64,000 nt of DNA from assembly GCF_963664075.1 (NCBI RefSeq), contig NZ_OY760916.1:651001-715000 (forward strand). Direction: 5' to 3'. This document shows, piece by piece, positions 19,503 to 27,839 of the stretch (the stretch's first letter is position 1; each line of letters starts with the position of its first letter). The notes beneath the pieces are model-generated. The model had not been told where the DNA came from and ran no database searches. It saw nothing but the letters and a program-made list of their open reading frames with translations. The DNA is from an uncultured Desulfobulbus sp. GTDB taxonomy: Bacteria; Desulfobacterota; Desulfobulbia; Desulfobulbales; Desulfobulbaceae. Position numbers and translations under genes: made by a program.

Positions 19503-21053
19503 ATGAGCACTAAGGAAAAATTAGAGCAACTTAAACAAAAACGGGCCCAAGCCATGCTTGGCGGCGGCCAGGATAAAATTGATAAAATCCATGCCAAGGG
19601 CAAATTGACCGCACGTGAGCGTATTGCTGCCCTGTTGGATCCGGGTACCTTTGAAGAGTACGATACCTTCAAACTCCATCGCTGCTACAACTTCGGCATG
19701 GAGAAAATCAAGTTTCTCGGCGACGGTATCGTTACCGGTTACGGTAAGATCGCTGGACGCGGCGTGTATCTGTATGCCCAGGATTTTTCGGTTCTGGCCG
19801 GATCTCTTTCCGGTACCTTGGCTGAAAAAATCTGCAAGATTATGGATCTGGGCATGAAAAACGGCATGCCGGTCATTGGGCTCAATGACTCCGGTGGCGC
19901 TCGTATCCAGGAAGGTATCGAGGCTCTCTGCGGGTATACCGAGATCTTCACCCGCAACGTGCTTTCCTCCGGTGTTGTGCCGCAGATTTCTGGTATTTTC
20001 GGACCTTGTGCCGGTGGTGCTGTCTACTCGCCCGCTTTGACCGACTTCATCATCCAGGTCAAAATCCAGTCCTACATGTTTCTCACCGGTCCTAAGGTCG
20101 TTAAAACAGTGTTGAACGAGGACGTTACCACCGAGCAATTGGGTGGCGCGGTCATGCATACCACCAAATCCGGTGTTACTGACTATGCTGCCGAAGACGA
20201 GATGGATGCGATCCAGTACATCAAAGATCTGCTCTCCTACATGCCGCAGAATAACATGGAAGATCCGCCCTCTGTTGAGTGCACGGATCCCATTACCCGT
20301 AAGGCTCCCGAGCTCAACGCAATTATTCCGGACAATCCCAACGCCGCCTACGACATGAAATCGGTCATCACCACAACGGCTGATGACGGTGTATTCTTTG
20401 AAATCAAAGAAAATTTCGCACCAAACATCATCATCGGTTTTGCCCGCTATGGCGGCAAGGCCATTGGTGTTGTTGCCAATAATCCTTCCTACTATGCTGG
20501 TGTACTTGACATCGATTCATCGATCAAAGGTGCTCGCTTTATCCGCTTCTGCGACTGCTTCAATATCCCGATCCTGACCTTTGTCGACGTCCCTGGCTTC
20601 CTGCCCGGCACCACTCAGGAATTCGGCGGAGTTATCCGCAACGGCGCCAAGATGCTCTATGCCTATGCTGAATCAACGGTACCCAAGGTAACGATTATTA
20701 CCCGTAAATCCTACGGCGGCGCCTACTGCGCTATGTCGTCCAAGCATCTGCGGACCGATATCAACTACTCCTGGCCGACCGGTGAAATCGCCGTTATGGG
20801 TGGCAAGGGGGCGGTTGAAGTCCTTTATGCCCGTGGCGCCAAGGCTGCTGACGATCCCAAGGCCTTCCTGGCTGAGAAAGAGGACGAGTATAACACCCAG
20901 TTCTCCAACCCGTACTGCGCCGCCGAGCGTGGTTATATTGACGATGTCATTGAACCGGCAGAAACCCGTTTCCGCATCATCAATGCGTTTGAGTCAATCC
21001 AAGGGAAACGTGATACCATCCCGATGAAAAAACACGGCAATATTCCGCTGTAA
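19503..21053 (+). CDS. Acyl-CoA carboxyltransferase subunit (methylmalonyl-CoA transcarboxylase 12S / MmdA / PccB family)
   Basis: 516 residues, the usual length for the biotin-dependent acyl-CoA carboxyltransferases. Two crotonase-fold halves are present; GGARIQEGIEALCGYTEIF and the oxyanion-hole region GPCAGGAVYSPALTDF lie in the first, and PGFLPGTTQEFGGVIRNGAK and KSYGGAYCAMSSKHL in the second. It moves CO2 between carboxybiotin and propionyl-CoA. With the 5S/biotin-carrier fusion downstream it would form a methylmalonyl-CoA:pyruvate transcarboxylase, as known from propionate-metabolising Desulfobulbus and Propionibacterium. The alternative is a sodium-pumping methylmalonyl-CoA decarboxylase; no membrane beta subunit is adjacent. 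Confidence 0.9.
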   Translation: MSTKEKLEQLKQKRAQAMLGGGQDKIDKIHAKGKLTARERIAALLDPGTFEEYDTFKLHRCYNFGMEKIKFLGDGIVTGYGKIAGRGVYLYAQDFSVLAGSLSGTLAEKICKIMDLGMKNGMPVIGLNDSGGARIQEGIEALCGYTEIFTRNVLSSGVVPQISGIFGPCAGGAVYSPALTDFIIQVKIQSYMFLTGPKVVKTVLNEDVTTEQLGGAVMHTTKSGVTDYAAEDEMDAIQYIKDLLSYMPQNNMEDPPSVECTDPITRKAPELNAIIPDNPNAAYDMKSVITTTADDGVFFEIKENFAPNIIIGFARYGGKAIGVVANNPSYYAGVLDIDSSIKGARFIRFCDCFNIPILTFVDVPGFLPGTTQEFGGVIRNGAKMLYAYAESTVPKVTIITRKSYGGAYCAMSSKHLRTDINYSWPTGEIAVMGGKGAVEVLYARGAKAADDPKAFLAEKEDEYNTQFSNPYCAAERGYIDDVIEPAETRFRIINAFESIQGKRDTIPMKKHGNIPL

Positions 21054-21108
21054 GCACTCTCATGCATCGGTTCGGTTGTACCGAACCTCAAGACAAGAGG
21101 AAAACAGA

Positions 21109-21306
21109 ATGGCAGATGCAAAGAAGAAAATGGCTGCCGCCCTTGCAGCCGTGAATGCCTACATGATGCAGGAAGAGGAGGCAGCGTACCAGGCGCAACT
21201 GGCAGCTGCAGCCAATGCTGCACCCAAAGGCCCTAACTTATGGGCAATTGCCGGCCGTCAGGACATCATGAATTTCCGTAGGCTGATTCAAATGAAAGCC
21301 TTCTAA
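21109..21306 (+). CDS. 65-residue carboxylase-associated small subunit (OadG/MmdD-tail-like, no membrane segment)
   Basis: 65 residues from ATG 21109 with AAGAGG upstream. The N-terminal half is an Ala/Met/Glu-rich helix (MAAALAAVNAYMMQEEE); the C-terminus PNLWAIAGRQDIMNFRRL resembles the tail by which gamma/delta subunits of sodium-pump decarboxylases bind their carboxyltransferase (typical pattern W-x-x-A-G-R-x-x-x-M-x-x-R). There is no transmembrane helix, unlike OadG. Position between the 12S-like and 5S-like genes, with spacings of 55 and 58 bases, supports a structural role in the transcarboxylase complex. Confidence 0.75.
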   Translation: MADAKKKMAAALAAVNAYMMQEEEAAYQAQLAAAANAAPKGPNLWAIAGRQDIMNFRRLIQMKAF

Positions 21307-21364
21307 AAGGCTTCTTGAGACTTTTTGACGTTCAACGACAACGTATAACAGGGAGATACAGACA

Positions 21365-23341
21365 ATGAGCGACCAAGTTAAACCGACCGCCATGAACTAC
21401 GATGCCGACCGGCCTGCAGCAGAGAATCCGGTCAAAGTAATGGATCTGAGCCTTCGTGACGGTCATCAGTCTTTATTTGCAACTCGTGGTCGTACCGAGG
21501 ATATGATCCCCGTAGCCGAGATGATGGACGAAGTCGGCTTCTGGGCAATCGAGACCTGGGGTGGTGCCACCTTTGATACCATGCATCGCTTCCTCAACGA
21601 GGATCCGTGGGAGCGCCTGCGTACCCTGAAACGCTACATCAAGAAAACCCCGTTCTCCATGTTGCTGCGTGCGCAGAACCTGGTTGGCTACCGTAACTAC
21701 GCTGACGATCTGGCTTATGCCTTTGTTGATCGCGCAGCTGAGAACGGTATGGACGTTTTCCGTACCTTTGACGCCCTCAATGACTACCGTAACTTTGAGA
21801 CTGTTGTAAAACAGATCAAAAAAAGCGGGAAACATTTCCAGGGTTGTATTTGCTACACCCTGACCGAGCCCCGTCTTGGCGGCGAGGTATACAATCTGGA
21901 TTATTATGTCAACAAAGCCAAAGCTCTGGATGACATGGGCGCTGACTCTATCTGTATTAAAGATATGGCCGGTCTGATTGCTCCGTATGATGCATACGCC
22001 ATCGTTAAGGCAATCAAAGAAGTTTCCAAAACCCCGGTACACCTCCACAGCCATTTCACTTCTGGTATGTCTCCAATGAGTCACCTGAAGGCTATCGAGG
22101 CTGGTTGTGATATCGTTGATACCTGTATGACTCCGTACGCGTATCGTACTGCTCATGCAGCCCTTGAGCCGCTTGTCATGGCACTGCTCGGCACCAACCG
22201 CGACACCGGTTTCGATATCAAGAAACTGGCTGCCATCAACGAGGTGCTCGAGAAAGAGGTTATGCCCAAGTACAAACACCTCATGGACGATTCCAAGATC
22301 TCCATCATCGACATCAACGTTCTGCTGCATCAGACCCCGGGTGGTATGCTCTCCAACTTGGTCAACCAGCTGCGCGAGATGGATGCTCTCGACAAGATCG
22401 ACCAGGTGTACAAAGAGCTACCTAAGGTACGTAAAGACCTCGGTCAGATTCCGTTGGTTACCCCCACCAGCCAGATCGTTGGTATCCAGACCGTAAACAA
22501 CGTCCTCTTCGACACTCCGGAAGAGCGCTATAAGATGATCACCGGTCAGGTAAAAGACCTGTGTTACGGTCTCTATGGTAAAACCGCTGTACCGATTGAC
22601 GCTGAGGTGCAGAAAAAAGCACTCAAAGGCTATCCGCGTGGTGAAACACCCATCACCTGCCGTCCTGCCGAGGTACTCGAGCCTGAGATGGAGAAAGCCA
22701 AAGCCGAGATCGGTGATCTTGCCAAAGACATCGACGATCTCGTACTCTACGCGATCTACCCTGTCACTGGTAAGAAGTTCCTTGAGTGGAAATACGGTGT
22801 TACCCCGGCACCGCCTGAAGTACAGCCCATCACCCTTGACGATGTCAAGAAACGTGACGCTCTGGTTGCCAAGGCTAAAGCCGGTAAACTGGTCGAGCCC
22901 AAAGCTGACGCTCCGGCTAAATCTGAAAACGTTCGTACCTTCAACGTCTATGTTGACGGCGAGTACTTCAGCGTTGATGTAGATCCGACAGGCGACTTCC
23001 AGCCCATGGTTGCTGCTGCTCCGGTAGCTCGTCCTGCCGCTGCACCTAAAGCTGCTGCACCTGCAGCCGCTCCTGCCGCCGCACCTAAAGCTGCTGCACC
23101 CGCAGCCGCTCCGGTAGCTGTTGAAGGTGGTACCCCGCTGACCGCTCCTATGCCTGGTATGGTTGTTAAGTACGAGGTTGCAGAAGGCGCCGAGGTTAAA
23201 GCTGGTGACACCGTGGTTGTTCTCGAGGCCATGAAAATGGAGAACAATCTGGCCGCACCTTGCGATGGTGTTGTCAAACAGCTCTGCTTTGCTTCCGGTG
23301 ACTCTGTCACCAAAGACGCTGTATTGGCTGTTATCGGTTAA
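21365..23341 (+). CDS. Transcarboxylase 5S-type carboxyltransferase fused to biotin carrier domain
   Basis: 658 residues. The HMGL-like TIM barrel begins at DLSLRDGHQSL (~residue 26); the metal/carbamyl-Lys region is CIKDMAGLIAPYDAY (~198) and the metal His pair is HLHSHFTSG (~225). The conserved carboxylase domain follows to ~490. A Pro/Ala/Lys hinge (~555-590) leads to a biotinyl domain with VLEAMKMENN; the biotinylated Lys is residue 624. It would transfer CO2 between pyruvate/oxaloacetate and biotin. Homologues are OadA, PycB and transcarboxylase 5S. The fusion merges the separate 5S and 1.3S subunits of Propionibacterium. A terminator ends the transcript. Confidence 0.92.
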   Translation: MSDQVKPTAMNYDADRPAAENPVKVMDLSLRDGHQSLFATRGRTEDMIPVAEMMDEVGFWAIETWGGATFDTMHRFLNEDPWERLRTLKRYIKKTPFSMLLRAQNLVGYRNYADDLAYAFVDRAAENGMDVFRTFDALNDYRNFETVVKQIKKSGKHFQGCICYTLTEPRLGGEVYNLDYYVNKAKALDDMGADSICIKDMAGLIAPYDAYAIVKAIKEVSKTPVHLHSHFTSGMSPMSHLKAIEAGCDIVDTCMTPYAYRTAHAALEPLVMALLGTNRDTGFDIKKLAAINEVLEKEVMPKYKHLMDDSKISIIDINVLLHQTPGGMLSNLVNQLREMDALDKIDQVYKELPKVRKDLGQIPLVTPTSQIVGIQTVNNVLFDTPEERYKMITGQVKDLCYGLYGKTAVPIDAEVQKKALKGYPRGETPITCRPAEVLEPEMEKAKAEIGDLAKDIDDLVLYAIYPVTGKKFLEWKYGVTPAPPEVQPITLDDVKKRDALVAKAKAGKLVEPKADAPAKSENVRTFNVYVDGEYFSVDVDPTGDFQPMVAAAPVARPAAAPKAAAPAAAPAAAPKAAAPAAAPVAVEGGTPLTAPMPGMVVKYEVAEGAEVKAGDTVVVLEAMKMENNLAAPCDGVVKQLCFASGDSVTKDAVLAVIG

Positions 23342-23363
23342 TTCAGCTCCTCTGTTGTTCAAT

Positions 23364-23400
23364 AAAAAAGGGGGTGTCGGAAACGACACCCCCTTTTTTA
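23364..23400 (+). terminator. Intrinsic terminator of the suc-transcarboxylase cluster
   Basis: AAAAAAGGGGGTGTCG, loop GAAA, then CGACACCCCC and a T-run. The perfect stem and tetraloop make this one of the strongest terminators in the window. Confidence 0.95.
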
Positions 23401-23504
23401 TTTTTGGGTTACTATCAAAGCTCAGCTACGTTCGCCCACTCTAAAATACAGTGCTTGATCAACAGTGAGTCTTGTTGCAGGTCTGGTCTGCAACATATAC
23501 TTTT

Positions 23505-24422
23505 TTACTCTATTAACCCCAGAAACTTGGCCTGATCACAGAGCTTCTGTGCCAAGCGGACTGTGGCCTGATCGACCATCCTTCCTTCAACAGCGATGGC
23601 ACCTCTGCCTTCCGACTTAGCCGTTGCATCTGCGGCAATAACCTTCTGGGCCAGTTTGATATCGTCAATGGATGGGGTGAAGACCTCGTTAATGACGTCA
23701 ATCTGCGAAGGGTGGATCGCCCACTTACCGTCACAGCCCAGGGCACAGGCCATAACCGCTGAACGGCGAAGCCCATCAAGGTCCTTAAAATTACCAAAGG
23801 GGGCATCAATAGCCAAACGTCCATACGATTTGGCATGCATCACCATGTTGGAGAGGGCAAAGTGCCAGCGGTGACCAGGGTAGAGTTCTTCTTCTTTTTC
23901 TCCATGTCCGGAAATGGAAACCAGACGGGCGCCGATGGAAGCGGAGTAATCGGCAATGCCAAACACCAGGCTGAGTACACGCTGGCTCGCATGGGTTATT
24001 TTCGAGGCATTGCGCAACCCTTCGGCCGTTTCAATGGAGGCTTCGATGCCGATGGGGCGCTCCAGTTTCTTTTCCAACTCAATGCCAGCAAGCATCCGGT
24101 CGGCAAAATAGATATCGCCTGCGGTATTGACCTTGGGAATAACTATGGCATCAATGATGTGTCCCGCATTCTCTGCAACCTCAAGCAGATCCCGAAAGGC
24201 AAAAGGGGTATCCAGTGAGTTGATACGAACGGTCACGGTCTTTTTTGACCAGTCAAAGTTCAGTAAAGAATCAATCACCTGTTTTCTGGCGGTGGATTTT
24301 TCATCGACAGGGACCGAGTCTTCAAGATCAAGCATAATGACATCTGCATTCGAGTCATTAGCCTTACCGTGCATTTTTTGGATATGTCCCGGTACGGACA
24401 TGTTGGAACGTCGTGGTTTCAT
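23505..24422 (-). CDS. HpcH/HpaI aldolase / CitE-like CoA-ester lyase
   Basis: 305 residues; AAGGAGG precedes the ATG. The CitE fold is shown by MSVPGHIQKMHGKANDSNADVIM at the N-terminus, the metal-site motif LDLEDSVP (~residue 30), IVIPKVNTAGDIYFADRML and IGIEASIETAEGLRNA with its conserved Glu, and GCDGKWAIHPSQIDVINE near the C-terminus. Family members cleave malyl-CoA, citramalyl-CoA or citryl-CoA into an acyl-CoA and an oxo-acid. No citrate-lyase alpha or gamma subunit is adjacent, so a malyl-/citramalyl-CoA lyase role is more likely than CitE. It is convergent with the transcarboxylase genes. Confidence 0.88.
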   Translation of the reverse strand: MKPRRSNMSVPGHIQKMHGKANDSNADVIMLDLEDSVPVDEKSTARKQVIDSLLNFDWSKKTVTVRINSLDTPFAFRDLLEVAENAGHIIDAIVIPKVNTAGDIYFADRMLAGIELEKKLERPIGIEASIETAEGLRNASKITHASQRVLSLVFGIADYSASIGARLVSISGHGEKEEELYPGHRWHFALSNMVMHAKSYGRLAIDAPFGNFKDLDGLRRSAVMACALGCDGKWAIHPSQIDVINEVFTPSIDDIKLAQKVIAADATAKSEGRGAIAVEGRMVDQATVRLAQKLCDQAKFLGLIE

Positions 24423-24542
24423 AAAGCCTCCTTATTCATAATTAAAAATCATAAAATAAAGGGAAATCTGATTGGAGGTGAAGATACCAGAGTGGTCTGC
24501 TTTCCTCCATCAATGTCTCGAAAAAATGACAAATAGCATAAA

Positions 24543-24580
24543 GAAAAAACCCCACCTCTAGGTAAGCAAGAGCGTGGGGT
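24543..24580 (-). terminator. Intrinsic terminator of the HDOD-GGDEF gene
   Basis: On the minus strand ACCCCACGCTCT pairs with AGAGGTGGGGT (one-base bulge) around a short loop and is followed by TTTTTTC. It lies 35 bases after the stop of the upstream gene. Confidence 0.85.
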
Positions 24581-24615
24581 CAATGGAGATGTAGCTAAAG
24601 TTGTAATTCCTCCAC

Positions 24616-26211
24616 CTAAAACGTATACCATTTCTTCTTTTTCTTTGGTTGGTACAGGGCAACCCGATTTCGGCCATTGTTTTTCGCTTCATAGAGTGCC
24701 TCATCGGCGTTATTAATGAATTCATTTTTATTGAATTGCTCGTCTTCAGCTGGAACTGTACAGGCAACGCCCAGGCTAATGGTTACATGGTAGGTCATAT
24801 CTCCATCGTCAAAGGTATTATTTTCTACCGTTTTACGAATTTTTTCAGCGACTGCCATTGCGTCTTCTTCGTCGGTCTCAGGAAGCACAAAGACGAATTC
24901 TTCCCCTCCGTAGCGTGCAATGAGATCATATTCTCTGATTACCTCTTTGGTGATGCGGCTGAATTCTTTGAGAATGAAATCACCAGTCTGATGTCCGTAG
25001 GTGTCATTGAATTTTTTGAAATGATCAATATCAACCAGCACGATCGCCAGACTTCGCTCGTTGCGAATGCAACGGTTAATTTCAGAATCGAGAAAATTTT
25101 GAAAATAACGGTGATTGTTAATTTCGGTCAGACCATCCAGGTTTGCCAGGTTCTCTAGAATCCGATTTTTTTGTTCAAGCTCTTCGGTTAATTTTTCCAA
25201 CGCCATTTTGGATTTAATCAGTTCCCGGTTCATCTCTTCGTAAGAGAGGTTTATGAGGCTCAGGCGAAGGTTGGCTTCTTGGAGAATTTCAGCCACGGAT
25301 TTGAACGGATTGATTTTGATACCAAAGAATTTTGCCGATTGCCCGATAGTCTGGTCAATCATCTTTAAAACGGTGTTCACTCCAAGGATCTTCAAGTGAA
25401 GCAGATTTTTGGCCTCGGTGCGAAATTGTTTGTGAAAGACTTCTGGTGTATCCGAGTAGAATATTTTCGCGAGAAGCCCCGCTAGGTAAGAGGCGCGAAT
25501 ATAGAGCTTGAATTTTTGATTGTTGCCATCATAGGCCGTTGGCTGATGATGGTACTTGATGGGTAATAATAGACTCTCAGGAAGGCCCCAGCTTTTTGCC
25601 ACCTCATAGCCCACCTCGGTATGGGGGATTCCGAGGAGTTCTTCTTCGAGCTCGTTTTGTTCAAGGGTGTTTTTTTTCTCTGTTGTACGTTCTTTATTCT
25701 CAAGTGAGTCAAGAATCTGCTCGTACTTCTGGGTTAAGGTGGTTGCAAATATCAGTTGGCCAATATTTTGCAATAGTCCGCAGGTAAAGGCTTCCTCTGT
25801 ATCGGCGTTGGGGATCTGCTCAAGAATGAGTTTAGTTCCTGCTGCCTCGACCAGAGAGCGTTCCCAGAACTGTTCAAAATTAAATTTACTCTGTTTATTT
25901 TTATCCCCCAGGGATAGAAAGGAAAAACTTAAAACTAAGCTACGCACAGCATTCAAGCCGAGAATGGAAACCGCCTGGTTGATAGAGGCAATTTGCTGAG
26001 GGAAGCTATAAAATGAAGAATTGGCAACGCGCAGTATTTTAGTGGAAAGCGCCATGTCCTGGCTGATGAGCGCTGCTATGTCACTTAAGGTCGTGTCTTC
26101 CTGAGCTGTCAGAACTAAGAGCTTGCTAGCAATGATCGGTAAGGTCGGAAGGTCCTTGGAATTAAGTATAGTGGGAAGGACCGATTCCGGCTGGATAGTG
26201 GTTGACGCCAT
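24616..26211 (-). CDS. HDOD-GGDEF protein (probable diguanylate cyclase)
   Basis: 531 residues if it starts at MASTTIQPE, preceded by AGGG; an ATG 13 codons upstream lacks a binding site. Residues ~10-200 form an HDOD domain (LPTLPIIASKLLVL, DMALSTKILRVANSSFYSF, SILGLNAVRSLVL). A coiled coil (~310-360) connects to a GGDEF domain (~365-520) with the active-site sequence YGGEEF, so synthesis of cyclic di-GMP is expected; no obvious RxxD inhibitory site was checked further. The same architecture is common in Desulfobulbaceae as a cytoplasmic signalling protein with no membrane input. Confidence 0.92.
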   Translation of the reverse strand: MASTTIQPESVLPTILNSKDLPTLPIIASKLLVLTAQEDTTLSDIAALISQDMALSTKILRVANSSFYSFPQQIASINQAVSILGLNAVRSLVLSFSFLSLGDKNKQSKFNFEQFWERSLVEAAGTKLILEQIPNADTEEAFTCGLLQNIGQLIFATTLTQKYEQILDSLENKERTTEKKNTLEQNELEEELLGIPHTEVGYEVAKSWGLPESLLLPIKYHHQPTAYDGNNQKFKLYIRASYLAGLLAKIFYSDTPEVFHKQFRTEAKNLLHLKILGVNTVLKMIDQTIGQSAKFFGIKINPFKSVAEILQEANLRLSLINLSYEEMNRELIKSKMALEKLTEELEQKNRILENLANLDGLTEINNHRYFQNFLDSEINRCIRNERSLAIVLVDIDHFKKFNDTYGHQTGDFILKEFSRITKEVIREYDLIARYGGEEFVFVLPETDEEDAMAVAEKIRKTVENNTFDDGDMTYHVTISLGVACTVPAEDEQFNKNEFINNADEALYEAKNNGRNRVALYQPKKKKKWYTF

Positions 26212-26437
26212 AGGTTCGCCCTGGGTAGAGATAGAGGGGGTGCCATGCAACTGCAGGTAATTTATTGTCTTTATGGGAAATACTCGGGACCATAATTCAA
26301 GGTTAAGTATATAATTTTTTTAAGGCGCATCCAAGGAACTCGGTGAAAAAAGCTCAGGTGAACCTGCTTTTTGCTCATGAAAAGGAGGCAGGCGAGATAA
26401 CACGTAGAGTTTTGCCCATTCTTGGGCTCACGTTGAG

Positions 26438-27511
26438 CTAGACTTCCCCATTCCAGAGACGATTGGGGTAGCTGCAGGCTAGGCCCTTATAAGTGGTAAA
26501 TTCAAGCGTCTGACCGCAGCCTGTAATGTAGGCAGGGGTGAGGGGGATTTTACCACCCCCCCCGGGGGCATCTAGGGCGTAGGTGGGAATGGCCATTCCT
26601 GAAATATGGCCAATAAGACCAGACATCAGCTCAAGGCCGGTCTCAATCGTGGTCCGAAAATGAGAGGTGCCCTTGGTCTGATCTATCTGAAAAAGATAGT
26701 AGGGCTTCACGCGAATGGCTAACAGGCCCCGGAAGAGTTGACGCAGTATTTCAACCGAATCATTCACCCCACGCAAGAGAACGGTCTGGCAGCCAAGAGG
26801 GATGCCGGCATCGGCCAGCAGGGTACAGGCCCGTGAGGCCTCGGGGGTCAATTCTCGAGGATGATTGAAGTGGGTATTGATATAAAGCGGATGAAATTCC
26901 GCCAGCATTGTGGCGAGTTCCGGGGTGATGCGTGAGGGCAGGGTGCAGGGGACACGGGTCCCGATGCGAATGGTTTCCACCGAGGGAATTTGGCGAAGGC
27001 GACTGAGGATGCTTTTCAACTGCGCATTGGTCAGCATGAACGGATCCCCTCCGGAAAGCAGGACATCCTTGATTGCCGGAGTATTGTGCAGATACTGCAT
27101 TCCCTGATTAATGGTTTCCTCGGTGATCTGCATCTCGGTCCTGCCCACTTTGCGTTTACGGGTGCAGAAGCGGCAGTAAACCGGGCATTGCGAGCTGATC
27201 AGAAACAGCGCTCTGTCGGGATATTTGTGTACCAGGTTAGGCACCGGGCTCAGGTTTTCTTCATCCAGCGGATCGACTATGCCTTCGGGATCAATTAGCT
27301 CCTGCTGATCCGGAATCGCTTGTAGCCAGAGAGGGTCACCGGGGTGCTGGATCAGGCCTTGATAGTAGGAGCTGATCCGTGCGGGGTAGGTCTGAGCGAC
27401 CTGTCGCAGAGGTTCTGGATCCACTGCAAAGCGTCGACAGAGTTGTTTAATTAATTGGTCCAAAGTGTCTGTAGTCTGTTTGTCTGCTGTGTCTTGTTTT
27501 TTCTTCATCAT
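26438..27511 (-). CDS. KamA-family radical SAM protein (lysine 2,3-aminomutase-like)
   Basis: 357 residues from the first of two adjacent ATGs, preceded by GAGGAACAGG; the frame is open another 34 codons upstream without a good start. The radical SAM cluster motif CPVYCRFCTRKRKVG lies near residues 108-115, followed by the glycine motif LLSGGDPFM. NTHFNHPRELTPEA and DAPGGGGKIPL are the KamA/EpmB substrate and PLP-region signatures. At ~357 residues it is between EpmB (~340) and clostridial KamA (~416). It may be a lysine 2,3-aminomutase for beta-lysine/N-acetyl-beta-lysine, or EpmB for EF-P; no partner gene is adjacent. Confidence 0.88.
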   Translation of the reverse strand: MMKKKQDTADKQTTDTLDQLIKQLCRRFAVDPEPLRQVAQTYPARISSYYQGLIQHPGDPLWLQAIPDQQELIDPEGIVDPLDEENLSPVPNLVHKYPDRALFLISSQCPVYCRFCTRKRKVGRTEMQITEETINQGMQYLHNTPAIKDVLLSGGDPFMLTNAQLKSILSRLRQIPSVETIRIGTRVPCTLPSRITPELATMLAEFHPLYINTHFNHPRELTPEASRACTLLADAGIPLGCQTVLLRGVNDSVEILRQLFRGLLAIRVKPYYLFQIDQTKGTSHFRTTIETGLELMSGLIGHISGMAIPTYALDAPGGGGKIPLTPAYITGCGQTLEFTTYKGLACSYPNRLWNGEV

Positions 27512-27622
27512 TCCCTGTTCCTCAAGATAGGGCTGGATTACACCAAGATTTGATTCCTGCCAAGAAGGAATTAGGAAAGCGACTGGGCAATACCATTGAG
27601 AAAAAGCCTTCAAATCGGTTTG

Positions 27623-27770
27623 ACTGAAGGGAATCTTGAATAATTTCTTTTTCTTCCAATCTCGGCGTTATGCTTAAAATTTTATCCTCGGAATATTAAG
27701 CATATGCCTGCGGTAAAATTTTGCGCATGCCTTGATCTTGATTGAAAAATCTAATTATTCAAGACACCCT
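27623..27770. repeat. MITE-like element with ~18-30 bp terminal inverted repeats
   Basis: The left end reads AGGGAATCTTGAATAATT (27629-27646). The right end, read on the minus strand, is AGGGTGTCTTGAATAATT (27770-27753). These match at 16 of 18 positions and stay T-rich for a further ~12 bases. Between them is a perfect 8-bp inverted repeat, ATGCTTAA (27670-27677) / TTAAGCAT (27696-27703). The element fills the divergent promoter region between the KamA-like gene and dctB, so promoters of both may lie in or beside it. No transposase is present. Confidence 0.6.
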
Positions 27771-27839
27771 GAGGTTTTTGAAGTTTTATCCGCAAGCGTG
27801 TATAGTGCATCACTTTTTTTATCTCTACTTATTCGTGTC

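Noticed and set aside
22418-23389. Long minus-strand open frame (323 codons) opposite the 5S/biotin-carrier gene
   Set aside because: It is the antisense shadow of a strongly coding gene with Ala/Pro-rich codons; no start signal or recognisable domain.
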